From NCBI GenBank assembly GCA_039985655.1, contig JBDWSF010000014.1:248001-312000 (forward strand): a stretch of DNA of 64,000 bases, written 5' to 3'. This DNA comes from Postechiella sp039985655 (GTDB taxonomy: Bacteria > Bacteroidota > Bacteroidia > Flavobacteriales > Flavobacteriaceae). Positions within the stretch are counted from its first letter, which is position 1, and each line of letters begins with the position of its first letter. This document shows, piece after piece, positions 25,594 through 33,841 of this stretch. Under the pieces are notes generated by a model, which was given only the letters and a program-made list of their open reading frames with translations, ran no database searches and was not told where the DNA came from. A program made the translations under genes and the position numbers.

Positions 25594-26122
25594 ATGAGCG
25601 GGAAGAAAAAGGAGTTTAATTATAAGAATTATAAACAGTTTTTCGAGAGTTTATATCCACAATTATGTGTGTTTGGATACAAATATCTCAATGATTTGGA
25701 TACCTCAAAAGACTTCGCTCAAAAGGTTTTTATTAAAGTCATGGGAAGATAACATTGCTTTTAAAAGTGAAAACCATGCCATAGGTTTTTTTTATTTAGC
25801 TGTTAAAAATAAATGTATCAATTATTTAAAAAGTAAACAGTATAAAGTGACAGAACGTTATGAGCTTACAAATCTGGAAGCTTTTGAAACTGAAGATTCT
25901 TATATGCCAGAAGCCGTCGTTATAGAAACCACAGCTGTTATTGATAAAGCCATTAGTAAGCTGCCAGAAAAAGCGGCTCAGGTTATTAGATTGAGTATCG
26001 AAGACTATACCAATAATGAGATAGCAGATGAGTTATCTATATCCATCAATACAGTCAAGGATCATAAAAAAGTAGCTTATCGAAAATTAAGAGACTTTCT
26101 TGGCTTTTTAAATATGAGTTAA
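25594..26122 (+). pseudogene. ECF sigma factor split by a one-base insertion
   Basis: ATG at 25594 opens a frame reading MSGKKKEFNYKNYKQFFESL then YPQLCVFGYKYLND...KDFAQKVFIKV (49 codons to 25740), the typical sigma region 2. One extra A at about 25741 shifts it to a stop at 25752-25754. Skipping that base, the sequence continues without a break as WEDNIAFKSENHAIGFFYLAVKNK (region 2.3-2.4) through LPEKAAQVIRLSIEDYTNNEIADELSISINTVKDHKKVAYRKLRDFLG (region 4 helix-turn-helix) to 26122. The joined product would be 175 residues, normal for the family. Both halves look unspoiled, so the break is recent, a sequencing error or a recoding site. No anti-sigma gene follows. Confidence 0.75.
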
Positions 26123-26578
26123 AGCCTGTATTTGGCATCAAAAAAAATGTATGAAAACAAAAAAACACTGTTAATCATACGATTAACAGTATTTTGTTAT
26201 TACCTATTACTAGGTTCGTCGGGGTGACAGGAAGCCTACTACCTTTTTCAATATACTATATATCAGTCATTTACAATCTTAAAAAACAAGTTGTTAGCCG
26301 ATTTGTTGACAAAACTATAAATGACCTCAAAATAAATTACTTTACTTACTGGTTTTAGGTTCTGTTGAATTATTTAGAAAGGGCAAAACGCAAAAAGTTT
26401 AACACTACCTATTTAATGGATTAAAGACTCTAAACCACATATTACAAAATCCCAAGAAACATATAGTTCCTCCCTCGTTAAGCTTTAGTTAGCACTTTTT
26501 TTTTAAAACTATGCGTAGTTGAGTTTTATTTACAATAAATAAAAACGATGAAACAATATTACATATACTCTTAACTTT
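26123..26578. other. Gene-free stretch with a terminator
   Basis: ACTGTTAATC (26167-26176) pairs with GATTAACAGT (26181-26190), then ATTTTGTT: a plausible terminator for the sigma gene 45 bases after its stop. The rest, to the hairpin at 26579, shows nothing I can name. Confidence 0.5.
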
Positions 26579-26614
26579 CAAAGTCTTGTACAACAACTTT
26601 TGCACAAGACTTTG
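26579..26614 (+). promoter_or_regulatory. Leader hairpin before the leucine-rich repeat gene
   Basis: An 11-base perfect stem, CAAAGTCTTGT (26579-26589) with ACAAGACTTTG (26604-26614), and a 14-base loop. It ends 14 bases before the start codon and has no T run, so a role in translation or RNA stability is likelier than termination. Confidence 0.45.
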
Positions 26615-26628
26615 GTAACACTTTAAAA

Positions 26629-27918
26629 ATGATGATAAGAAAAAAATTACCTAAACAGCTTTTATGCACCTTATTCATGGTGCTCCTGGGCACGACCACC
26701 TATGGACAAACTACTTTTACCGATAACGGAATAGTGTACACCATATCTAATGATAATGAGGTATCGGTCACGGACTATACAGGAGAAGATAAAGAGATAA
26801 CAATACCCAATACGGTCGTAAACTCGAATACCACCTATACCGTGACAAGTATTGGAAATTCTGCTTTTTGGGCCGAATTTTTGACCAGTGTGGACATTCC
26901 AAATACCGTGACAAGTATTGGAAGTTCTGCTTTTCAAACCAACAGTTTGACCAGTGTAACGATTCCCGGCAACGTGACCAGTATTGCGGGTTTGGCTTTT
27001 CAAGGCAACAAGATCACCTCTGTAAGCGTACTGGCCACGACCCCTCCATCCCTTACTGGGTATCCCAATGATGCTTTTACAAGGCGAGAGGATATAACGG
27101 TGTTAGTGCCCTCTGGTTTGGTAACTGATTATGAAAACCATACAGACTGGACAGAGTTTAAGGCCATTGTTGATGAAATAACATCAATTATTGGTGATAC
27201 TTTTACCGATAACGGAATAGTGTACACCATATCTGGTGAGTATGAGGTATCGGCCACGGACTATACAGGAGAAGATAAAGAGATAACAATACCCAGTACG
27301 GTCGTAAACTCGAATACCACCTATACCGTGACAAGTATTGGAAATAAGGCTTTTTGGGCCAAAGGTTTGACCAGTGTGGACATTCCAAATACCGTGACCA
27401 GTATTAGAAATGCTGCTTTTCAAACCAACGAATTGACCAGTGTAACGATTCCCGGCAACGTGACCAGTATTGAGCTTTTTGCTTTTCAAGGCAACCCGAT
27501 CACCTCTGTAAGCGTACTGGCCACGAACCCTCCATCCCTTACTGGGGATCCCGATGATGCTTTTTCAAATCGAGAGGGTATAACGGTGTTAGTGCCCTCT
27601 GGTTCGGTAACTGCTTATGAAAACAGTGCAAGCTGGACAGGGTTTAAGGCCATTGTTGATGAAATACTATCAATTGATAATAAAACACTTAATGAAACTA
27701 TACATATAAGTCCCAACCCAGTAACTAACGCATTAACTATTAATGGGGCTGCCGATTTTGAGCTAAAAGAAGCCACGGTTTATACTATAACGGGTAAACA
27801 ACTATTAAGTACTACCAATACAACAATAAACACAAGTAACTTACCCACAGGATTGTATATTTTAAAAATTGAAAATACAGAAGGGCTAATAGCTATTAAA
27901 AAAATTGTTAAGCAATAA
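26629..27918 (+). CDS. T9SS-exported BspA-type leucine-rich repeat protein with a 162-residue tandem duplication
   Basis: A 429-residue secreted protein. ATG at 26629 (a second at 26632), signal peptide ~1-27 ending TYGQ, then two copies of one 162-residue unit (period exactly 486 bases), each with a small beta part (FTDNGIVYTIS...EVS.TDYTGEDKEITIP) and LRR_5/BspA-type repeats (TVTSIGN.AFW, LTSVDIPNTVTSI, LTSVTIPGNVTSI). The tail from ~360 is a type A T9SS sorting domain (ISPNPVTNALTINGA to KKIVKQ). The units remain almost identical at DNA level, so the duplication is recent or kept alike by recombination. Surface adhesion or binding is the usual role of the repeat class; the target is unknown. 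Confidence 0.87.
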   Translation: MMIRKKLPKQLLCTLFMVLLGTTTYGQTTFTDNGIVYTISNDNEVSVTDYTGEDKEITIPNTVVNSNTTYTVTSIGNSAFWAEFLTSVDIPNTVTSIGSSAFQTNSLTSVTIPGNVTSIAGLAFQGNKITSVSVLATTPPSLTGYPNDAFTRREDITVLVPSGLVTDYENHTDWTEFKAIVDEITSIIGDTFTDNGIVYTISGEYEVSATDYTGEDKEITIPSTVVNSNTTYTVTSIGNKAFWAKGLTSVDIPNTVTSIRNAAFQTNELTSVTIPGNVTSIELFAFQGNPITSVSVLATNPPSLTGDPDDAFSNREGITVLVPSGSVTAYENSASWTGFKAIVDEILSIDNKTLNETIHISPNPVTNALTINGAADFELKEATVYTITGKQLLSTTNTTINTSNLPTGLYILKIENTEGLIAIKKIVKQ

Positions 27919-27988
27919 TCCAATTAGTGTGTTATAGATTAATTAAAGTTGTTTCATAATAAATAACCACTTATTGCCTTACTATTGT

Positions 27989-28022
27989 AAACCCAAACTC
28001 GTACAAAACACGGTTTGGGTTT
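27989..28022 (+). terminator. Terminator of the leucine-rich repeat gene
   Basis: AAACCCAAAC (27989-27998) pairs with GTTTGGGTTT (28013-28022), then TTCTTTT. Its stem is the same as that of the terminator at 21264-21292. Confidence 0.8.
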
Positions 28023-28192
28023 TTCTTTTAAAAGTATCAAAAGGTAGTATTTAAATTCTTTTCACTGGGTTGCCCGATTAATAACTTTTAAGGGTTCTGC
28101 ATTAATTCCTTCTTTTTGAAACTGTCGAGACTCCTAATTGGTAATTCAAGAAATAATAGAGTGCATCTATTTTTTTTATAGATAAAGCTATT

Positions 28193-28963
28193 TTAAGAAA
28201 CTCCCCATTCGTTTTGAATTTGGGAAACAAACCTCATAATCTCCATTGGTAGTATCGAGGCATACTTATTTGCATTAATCTCGTGAGTAAACTCTGTTAG
28301 ATCCGTATGGTAAATAATGCTGTCTAAACGAACACAGTAAAGAGCAATATCTAAAGGAAAAACAGCTCTTAGAGCTGTGATATTCTCAGGGTTATCAGAC
28401 CATATTTTCACTAACTCCCAGCCATCATCTTTTCCTTTTTTTGCAACCTCTCTATAAGTTGGGCTGTAGCTTTTGCATACCTCTAAAAAAGTTTTATAGG
28501 AAGGACGAGTTTCAAAGTTCAACCAACGGATATCATTATTTACTAATAGATTAAGAATGAAGTTTTGAGTAGCTTGAATATAGCTATTGAAGATGGGTAG
28601 TTGTTTTGCCTGTTCTACAAATTCAGTTAACTGGTTGTTTCCCAAAATAGCATCGATTCTTACAGAAAATAAGCCTAAGTCTAATGGGCCTATCATCTTC
28701 AGATCACCATAACGTTTAGGGTCTTGAGTCCAGCTATGTGTTAAGCGCCACCCCATGGTTTTTCCAAAACTAGATGAGGCTATGTGCTTTCGGTATAATG
28801 GACTATGCTTATAACACAAAGCGCAACCTTCAATGATCCGAGGATCAAAGTCTTTGAATTTCTTTGCGTAAATGGCAATTTTTTCCATTAAAATGGGAGT
28901 AGGGTTTTCAATATCAGTATTTATTAACTTCATTGGTTTTCTTTGATTATCATTTTTATACAT
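28193..28963 (-). CDS. Unrecognised protein with an exact 110-residue internal period
   Basis: A 256-residue, apparently cytoplasmic protein (no signal or membrane segment; an internal Met at 11 is an alternative start). I do not recognise the family. Its two halves align with a shift of exactly 110 residues: Y-SP-YR, GW (71-72 and 181-182), W (78 and 188), PLD (93-95 and 203-205), VR-D (101-104 and 211-214) and LTEF (112-115 and 222-225) recur in the same order. The pattern points to a duplicated helical domain. The neighbours are an exported repeat protein and IS relics, so context gives no role. The order in both halves argues that it is a real, constrained gene. Confidence 0.65.
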   Translation of the reverse strand: MYKNDNQRKPMKLINTDIENPTPILMEKIAIYAKKFKDFDPRIIEGCALCYKHSPLYRKHIASSSFGKTMGWRLTHSWTQDPKRYGDLKMIGPLDLGLFSVRIDAILGNNQLTEFVEQAKQLPIFNSYIQATQNFILNLLVNNDIRWLNFETRPSYKTFLEVCKSYSPTYREVAKKGKDDGWELVKIWSDNPENITALRAVFPLDIALYCVRLDSIIYHTDLTEFTHEINANKYASILPMEIMRFVSQIQNEWGVS

Positions 28964-29059
28964 AATGTTTAAAATTATTTAGCCTTTATTCAGGACAGTT
29001 CAATTCTAAAAGAAAGCATTAAATTACTTCTTATATACATGCTAAAACATGGATAATTC

Positions 29060-29334
29060 CCCATTTATCATGGATAATTTTACTCGATAATTACGTTGAT
29101 TTTTATAATAAGGGAAGAGAAGTATTAAAGATTTCCGATGTTGATCATACTAAATATAGAGACTACCTACAAACGGTTAAAAATCTTGAAAGCGTTCATG
29201 TAGATTCATTAATGGTTATTAGATTTCCTGAAAGAGAAACTTTTCGGCTTAATTTTATTAACGGAGACAGTTATTACTATCATCCACATAGTGGTAAATA
29301 TTTAGAAAAAAACATTTACGATTACTTTTTTTGA
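29060..29334 (+). pseudogene. Orphan coding fragment without a start
   Basis: An open frame ending at TGA 29332-29334 gives WIILLDNYVDFYNKGREVLK, then KYRDYLQTVKNLESVHVDSL and FRLNFINGDSYYYHPHSGKY. The composition is protein-like, but no start codon precedes the conserved-looking part, and the frame begins in a hydrophobic segment, as if a membrane protein's 5' part had been lost. It directly abuts the IS3 relic. Family not recognised. Confidence 0.35.
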
Positions 29335-29339
29335 AACTC

Positions 29340-29522
29340 TTTTACAATTACATAGAAATTCGAGTTATCCATCTTTCAATGGATAGAAACTTGGTATAAC
29401 AGAAAAGGAACACACTCCACTTTGGAGTACAAAACAATAGAAGAATTTAAAATAGAAACGTTTAATCATAATTTAGCGGCATAACTCTTATCTAATTGTC
29501 CATTTTTTTGTTGCAAGTCCAC
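29340..29522 (+). mobile_element. IS3-family remnant: transposase C-terminus and right end
   Basis: The frame ending at TAA 29482-29484 reads ETWYNRKGTHSTLEYKTIEE then FKIETFNHNLAA, the usual C-terminus of IS3/IS150-type transposases (WYN-RK--HS-L-Y-TI-EF). Just before it FYNYIEI is out of frame, interrupted by about 22 bases. Downstream, TTGTCCATTTTTTTGTTGCA then AGTCCA to about 29522 looks like the IS end. The rest of the element is gone. Confidence 0.65.
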
Positions 29523-29529
29523 TTCTTTT

Positions 29530-29595
29530 TACATATTGATATATAGAGTCTGGTAAGAATGTAATTTGATCTCGATTTCCTGTTTTATAAGACAT
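29530..29595 (-). pseudogene. IS1182-type transposase N-terminal fragment
   Basis: From ATG at 29595 the minus strand reads MSYKTGNRDQITFLPDSIYQ YV, which I recall as the start of IS1182-family transposases of Bacteroidota. It is cut after 22 codons where the IS3 end begins, so IS3 probably inserted into an older IS1182 copy and most of both was later lost. Confidence 0.55.
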
Positions 29596-29719
29596 ACACT
29601 AATTTAATTATTACTATACTAATAATCTAACTTTATTACGACACAGTCTGTCAATAAGGCATTTAAACTAAAACTTACTTTTAAGAAAGCCTCAACTTTA
29701 ACATTTAAGGCTAAAAATA

Positions 29720-31936
29720 TTATCCTAGTATTTTATCTAATTTTAAATTATTTATATAAGGTTGTTTTGTTAATCGTTTGCCTGTTGCTGCATAAATAGC
29801 ATTTGCAACTGCAGCTCCAACTGGGGGTAATGTAGGTTCTCCTAAACCTGTTGGATCGATATCGTTCTCTATAAAATGAACATCTACTTTTGGAGTTTGC
29901 CCCATTCGTATTAATTGGTAACTATTAAAATTATTAGACTGTGGTATACCGTCTTTAAAAGTTAAATCGGCGTACATGGTATGTCCAATTCCGTCAAGAA
30001 CACCGCCTTTTATTTGATTCATAGCGCCTAACGGATTTACAACAATACCACAATCTACAGCACAGGTTATTTTTTTAACCACAGGCAATCCATTATTCAT
30101 AACAATATCTGCAACTTCTGCAACATGAGAATTATGACAATAATACACCGAGAATCCTTGATATACACCTGCTTCGGTTTTTCCCCAATTCGATTTTTCT
30201 ATAGCTAATTTAATGACACCTTGTAAACGTTCTGGGCTATATTCAATTTTTGGTTCTGGATTACGTTTAACATTTTCCAATAAATCCATATGTAATTGAA
30301 TACGGTCAACTCCCATAAATTCAGCTAATTCGTCAAAAAATGTTTGTTCTGCACTAGCCAAAAAGTTGGTATACGGTGCTCTCCAAGCTCCTGTAGAAAT
30401 ATTACTTTTATAGTTTGCCGTATCAACTTGATAATTCTCAATAGCAGCTGCAGGAAAGAAATTTGGAATTAAACCATACATATTTCCATTTATCGCAGCT
30501 TCTTTTAAATGATAGCCTGTTAACTTACCATCTTTAATTGATGCCGCAATTCTATACTTAATCGCTGGACGATATATGCCTGTTGTCATATCATCCTCTC
30601 TGGTAGATATCATCTTTATGGGCTTCTTAATTGCGTTCGATATTTCGGCAGCTTCATAAACAAAATCACCATAAAGACGTCTTCCAAAACCTCCTCCCAT
30701 TCTGGTCATGTCAAGTTCAATATCTTCAAGGTTTCTACCCAATATTTCAGCCACTACTTTAGCAGCTTCTTTTGGGGTTTGAACGGGTCCAACCAAATGC
30801 ACTTTTTCATCTGTCACATTAGCAAAAAAGTTCATGGGTTCCATACAATTATGCGGTAAAAACGGTGACTCATATGTCCGTTCTAAAATTTTATCCGCAT
30901 TAGCGAAAGCATGTTTCACATCGCCATCTTTTCGTCTTGTCTTAAACGTTTTTCCGTCTAATAAATCAAATAATATTTTATCATGATCTTCGGTACTTTC
31001 AAGTTCTGAATCATTTTTCCAAACGGCTTTAATCGCTTTTTTTCCTTTTATAGCACCCCAAGTCGTTTTAGCTATTACAACCACTTTATCGCTTTTACTT
31101 AACTGCGCAGTCCAACTTTTTTTACCGCCTTCTAAATAAGCTCTAGCCTTTTCGCCAATGGTAATAACATCTATAACACCAGGCATGGCTTTAGTAGCAG
31201 TAGCATCAAAAAATTCTAAAACTTGCCCGAAAGCGGGTGGTCTTAAAACCGAAGCATACAACATGCCTTCTTCTTTATAATCTAAGCCAAATAAAGGTTT
31301 TCCTGTTACTATTTTATTAATATCGACATTGGCTTGCCCTTTTCCTATTATTTTAAAATCTTTAACGTCTTTTAAAGTGACTTCTTCTGGAATTTCTAAA
31401 ACAGCTGCTTCTTTAACAACATCGCCATACCCTAGTGTTTCGCCTTTAGCATTTGTTATAACACCATTATTCGTTTGACATTCCGAAGCATCAACACCCC
31501 ACCTTGCTGCAGCAGCGTTTACTAACATTTGTCTTGCGGTTGCTCCTGTTTCTCTAAGCGGTTTCCAACCAAATCTAATAGATTGACTTCCTCCTGCAAC
31601 TTGACGCGTATAATTTTTTGTATCTAACTTTCCTTGAACTACATATACATCTTCCCAAGGCACATCTAATTCTTCAGCAATTAACATGGGCATAGATGTT
31701 TTTACGCCTTGGCCAATTTCTGGATTGGGTGAATATAGAGTCACTTTGCCTTCATCTGAAATTTGAATAAAAGCATTAAAATCATTATAATTTAATTGAC
31801 TAATATCTACAGGCATTTCCGCCTCTGGTTTACATGCATTAAATAGGTTAAACCCTATTAAAATACCGCCACTTGCTAATGCTGACGATTTAAGGAACGA
31901 TCTTCTACTAAACGTTATTTTATTTGAAGGTGTCAT
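29720..31936 (-). CDS. Molybdopterin-binding subunit of a xanthine dehydrogenase-family hydroxylase (IorB-like)
   Basis: A 738-residue large subunit. It starts with a Tat signal (SRRSFLKSSALASGG at ~10-24), so the folded enzyme goes to the periplasm, followed by a Cys in FNACKPE that might be lipidated. The rest has the aldehyde oxidase/xanthine dehydrogenase molybdopterin folds in the split arrangement of isoquinoline 1-oxidoreductase beta subunits: NPEIGQGVKTSMPMLIAEEL, GGGFGRR near 419, GAWRAPYTNFLASAEQTF, and GLGEPTLPPVGAAVANAI at the C-terminus with the catalytic Glu. It pairs with the [2Fe-2S] subunit 16 bases upstream. It hydroxylates aldehydes or N-heterocycles using water; the substrate is unknown. 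Confidence 0.9.
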   Translation of the reverse strand: MTPSNKITFSRRSFLKSSALASGGILIGFNLFNACKPEAEMPVDISQLNYNDFNAFIQISDEGKVTLYSPNPEIGQGVKTSMPMLIAEELDVPWEDVYVVQGKLDTKNYTRQVAGGSQSIRFGWKPLRETGATARQMLVNAAAARWGVDASECQTNNGVITNAKGETLGYGDVVKEAAVLEIPEEVTLKDVKDFKIIGKGQANVDINKIVTGKPLFGLDYKEEGMLYASVLRPPAFGQVLEFFDATATKAMPGVIDVITIGEKARAYLEGGKKSWTAQLSKSDKVVVIAKTTWGAIKGKKAIKAVWKNDSELESTEDHDKILFDLLDGKTFKTRRKDGDVKHAFANADKILERTYESPFLPHNCMEPMNFFANVTDEKVHLVGPVQTPKEAAKVVAEILGRNLEDIELDMTRMGGGFGRRLYGDFVYEAAEISNAIKKPIKMISTREDDMTTGIYRPAIKYRIAASIKDGKLTGYHLKEAAINGNMYGLIPNFFPAAAIENYQVDTANYKSNISTGAWRAPYTNFLASAEQTFFDELAEFMGVDRIQLHMDLLENVKRNPEPKIEYSPERLQGVIKLAIEKSNWGKTEAGVYQGFSVYYCHNSHVAEVADIVMNNGLPVVKKITCAVDCGIVVNPLGAMNQIKGGVLDGIGHTMYADLTFKDGIPQSNNFNSYQLIRMGQTPKVDVHFIENDIDPTGLGEPTLPPVGAAVANAIYAATGKRLTKQPYINNLKLDKILG

Positions 31937-31952
31937 TTTTAATTGTCTTTAG

Positions 31953-32414
31953 TTAGCTTAATTTATCGGCTGCTACTTTTACAGCGTCTTCTATACTATT
32001 GTAAGATGCGCATCTGCAAATATTGCCGTGCATCGCATTTCTTATTTCTTCTTCGGAAGGGTTCGGATTTCTTTTTAAAAACGCTGAAGCTGTCATAATT
32101 TGTCCCGATTGACAATAACCACATTGCGGCACATCAATTTCTTTCCAAGCTTCTTGTACTGGATGATTTTCGTCTTCCGACAAACCTTCAATAGTTGTTA
32201 TGTTCATCCCTTCTGCTTGCGACACTTGTAATAAACAACTACGTATCGCATTACCATCTGCATGAATTGTACAAGCTCCACATTGGCCAATACCACAACC
32301 AAATTTGGTTCCTACTAGATCTATTTTATCTCTTAAAACCCAAAGTAAGGGTGTATCCATATCGGCCTCAACCGTATGTGTTTCATTGTTAATTTTTAAG
32401 TTGAAAGTTGGCAT
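31953..32414 (-). CDS. [2Fe-2S] subunit of the molybdenum hydroxylase (IorA-like)
   Basis: About 153 residues from the ATG at 32414. I prefer it to the longer frame (32459) because MPTFNLKINNETHTV is the family's normal start and the added 15 residues match nothing. Plant-type ferredoxin motif CGIGQCGACTIHADGNAIRSC gives the first cluster, and the C-terminal helical domain with CGYCQSGQIM and GNICRCASY gives the second. It passes electrons from the molybdenum site of the subunit encoded 16 bases downstream to an outside acceptor, usually a cytochrome. It has no signal peptide, so it is probably exported by hitch-hiking on the Tat signal of the large subunit. Confidence 0.92.
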   Translation of the reverse strand: MPTFNLKINNETHTVEADMDTPLLWVLRDKIDLVGTKFGCGIGQCGACTIHADGNAIRSCLLQVSQAEGMNITTIEGLSEDENHPVQEAWKEIDVPQCGYCQSGQIMTASAFLKRNPNPSEEEIRNAMHGNICRCASYNSIEDAVKVAADKLS

Positions 32415-32532
32415 AATGTTGTTTTTGAATTGAAGTAGATTTATTGAATTCTTAATCATTAAAAACTAACGATATGTTTAAAAGTACAAAAAATACAACC
32501 CCATATTTTCTTTTAACATAGTTTTAAGAAAA

Positions 32533-32563
32533 AACCCATGCTAAATATTATTTAACATGGGTT
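32533..32563 (-). terminator. Terminator of the threonine-degradation genes
   Basis: AACCCATG (32533-32540) pairs with CATGGGTT (32556-32563); the minus-strand stem is followed by TTTTTTC. It lies 64 bases beyond the kbl stop. Confidence 0.75.
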
Positions 32564-32626
32564 ACATTAAAACACTAAAAATTGATTTCGAAATAATTGA
32601 CTAAAACAAATAATATTCAAAACCTG

Positions 32627-33817
32627 CTATAAAATCACTTTTAATTCTTTACCTACTTTTATAAAACCAGCGATAGCTTTGTCCAAATCTTTTTGACTAT
32701 GCCCTGCTGATATTTGAACTCGAATTCTAGCCTTTCCTTTTGGAACTACGGGATAGAAAAATCCAATAACATAAATACCTTCTAACAATAATTTAGAAGC
32801 AAACTCTTGAGCCAACTGAGCTTCTTGTAGCATAATGGGCACAATAGGATGATCGCCTTCTACAATATTAAAGCCTGCCTTTACAATTTGTGATCTAAAA
32901 TAGGTCGTGTTTTCTACTAACTTATCACGTAACGTTGTTGAATTACTAAGTAAATCTAAAACTCTAATGGAAGCACCTACAACGGATGGCGCAACTGTAT
33001 TAGAAAACAAATAGGGTCTGGAGCGTTGTCTTAACATATCTACAATTTCTTTTCTTGCTGCCGTAAATCCGCCAGAAGCGCCACCCAAAGCTTTCCCATA
33101 AGTACCTGTAATAATATCTATGCGCCCCATTACATTTCTGTATTCGTGTGTACCACGTCCTGTTTCCCCAATAAATCCCGTAGAATGGCATTCATCAATC
33201 ATTACAAGGGCATCATATTTATCTGCTAGGTCGCAAATTTTGTCAAGCTGAGCAATGGTTCCATCCATAGAAAACGAACCATCTGTAACAATTAATTTTC
33301 TTCGTGCATCTTTTGCTTTTATTAATTGCGCTTCTAAATCTTCCATATTATTATGACTATATCTAAAACGTTGCGCTTTACAAAGTCTAATCCCATCAAT
33401 TATTGACGCATGGTTTAAAGCATCAGAAATAATAGCATCTTCAGCATTTAAAATAGGTTCGAACAAACCGCCATTAGCATCAAAAGCTGCTGCATAAAGA
33501 ATACAATCTTCCATGCCTAAAAACTCAGCGGTCTTTTGTTCCAATTCTTTATGAATATCTTGAGTTCCGCAAATAAAACGTACAGAAGACAATCCAAAAC
33601 CATGGGTGTCTATAGCCTTTTTACTAGCCTCTAAAACGTCCGAATGAGATGATAAACCTAAATAATTATTTGCACAGAAATTAAGCACTTCACTTGACGT
33701 TGTTGTACTTATTTCGGCACCTTGCGGCGTGGTAATAATACGTTCTTCTTTATATAAACCAGCCGTTTTAATTTGGTTCAATTCTTCTTGTAATTCTGCT
33801 TTTATATTTGAATACAT
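32627..33817 (-). CDS. kbl: Glycine C-acetyltransferase (2-amino-3-ketobutyrate CoA ligase)
   Basis: A 396-residue PLP enzyme of the alpha-oxoamine synthase family. It splits 2-amino-3-ketobutyrate with CoA to glycine and acetyl-CoA, the second step of threonine degradation. Seen: NNYLGLSSH near the N-terminus, VRFICGTQDIHKELE, ILYAAAFDANGG, MIDECHSTGFIG, and TYGKALGGASGGF around 240-252 with the PLP-binding Lys. Length is normal. It lies 24 bases downstream of the threonine dehydrogenase gene, whose product makes its substrate; the pair face an Lrp-type regulator. The shared terminator follows at 32533. Confidence 0.95.
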   Translation of the reverse strand: MYSNIKAELQEELNQIKTAGLYKEERIITTPQGAEISTTTSSEVLNFCANNYLGLSSHSDVLEASKKAIDTHGFGLSSVRFICGTQDIHKELEQKTAEFLGMEDCILYAAAFDANGGLFEPILNAEDAIISDALNHASIIDGIRLCKAQRFRYSHNNMEDLEAQLIKAKDARRKLIVTDGSFSMDGTIAQLDKICDLADKYDALVMIDECHSTGFIGETGRGTHEYRNVMGRIDIITGTYGKALGGASGGFTAARKEIVDMLRQRSRPYLFSNTVAPSVVGASIRVLDLLSNSTTLRDKLVENTTYFRSQIVKAGFNIVEGDHPIVPIMLQEAQLAQEFASKLLLEGIYVIGFFYPVVPKGKARIRVQISAGHSQKDLDKAIAGFIKVGKELKVIL

Positions 33818-33841
33818 GATGTCTCTATTTTATTATATTTC

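Noticed and set aside
26671..27003. Antisense frames with repeated Thr/Gly/His across the leucine-rich repeat gene (also 27184-27489)
   Set aside because: They are the reverse of the tandem unit, which explains why two similar antisense frames occur 486 bases apart.
26713..27686. Tandem repeat considered as a CRISPR or phase-variable array
   Set aside because: There are only two long in-frame units coding for leucine-rich repeats, with no spacers and no cas genes.
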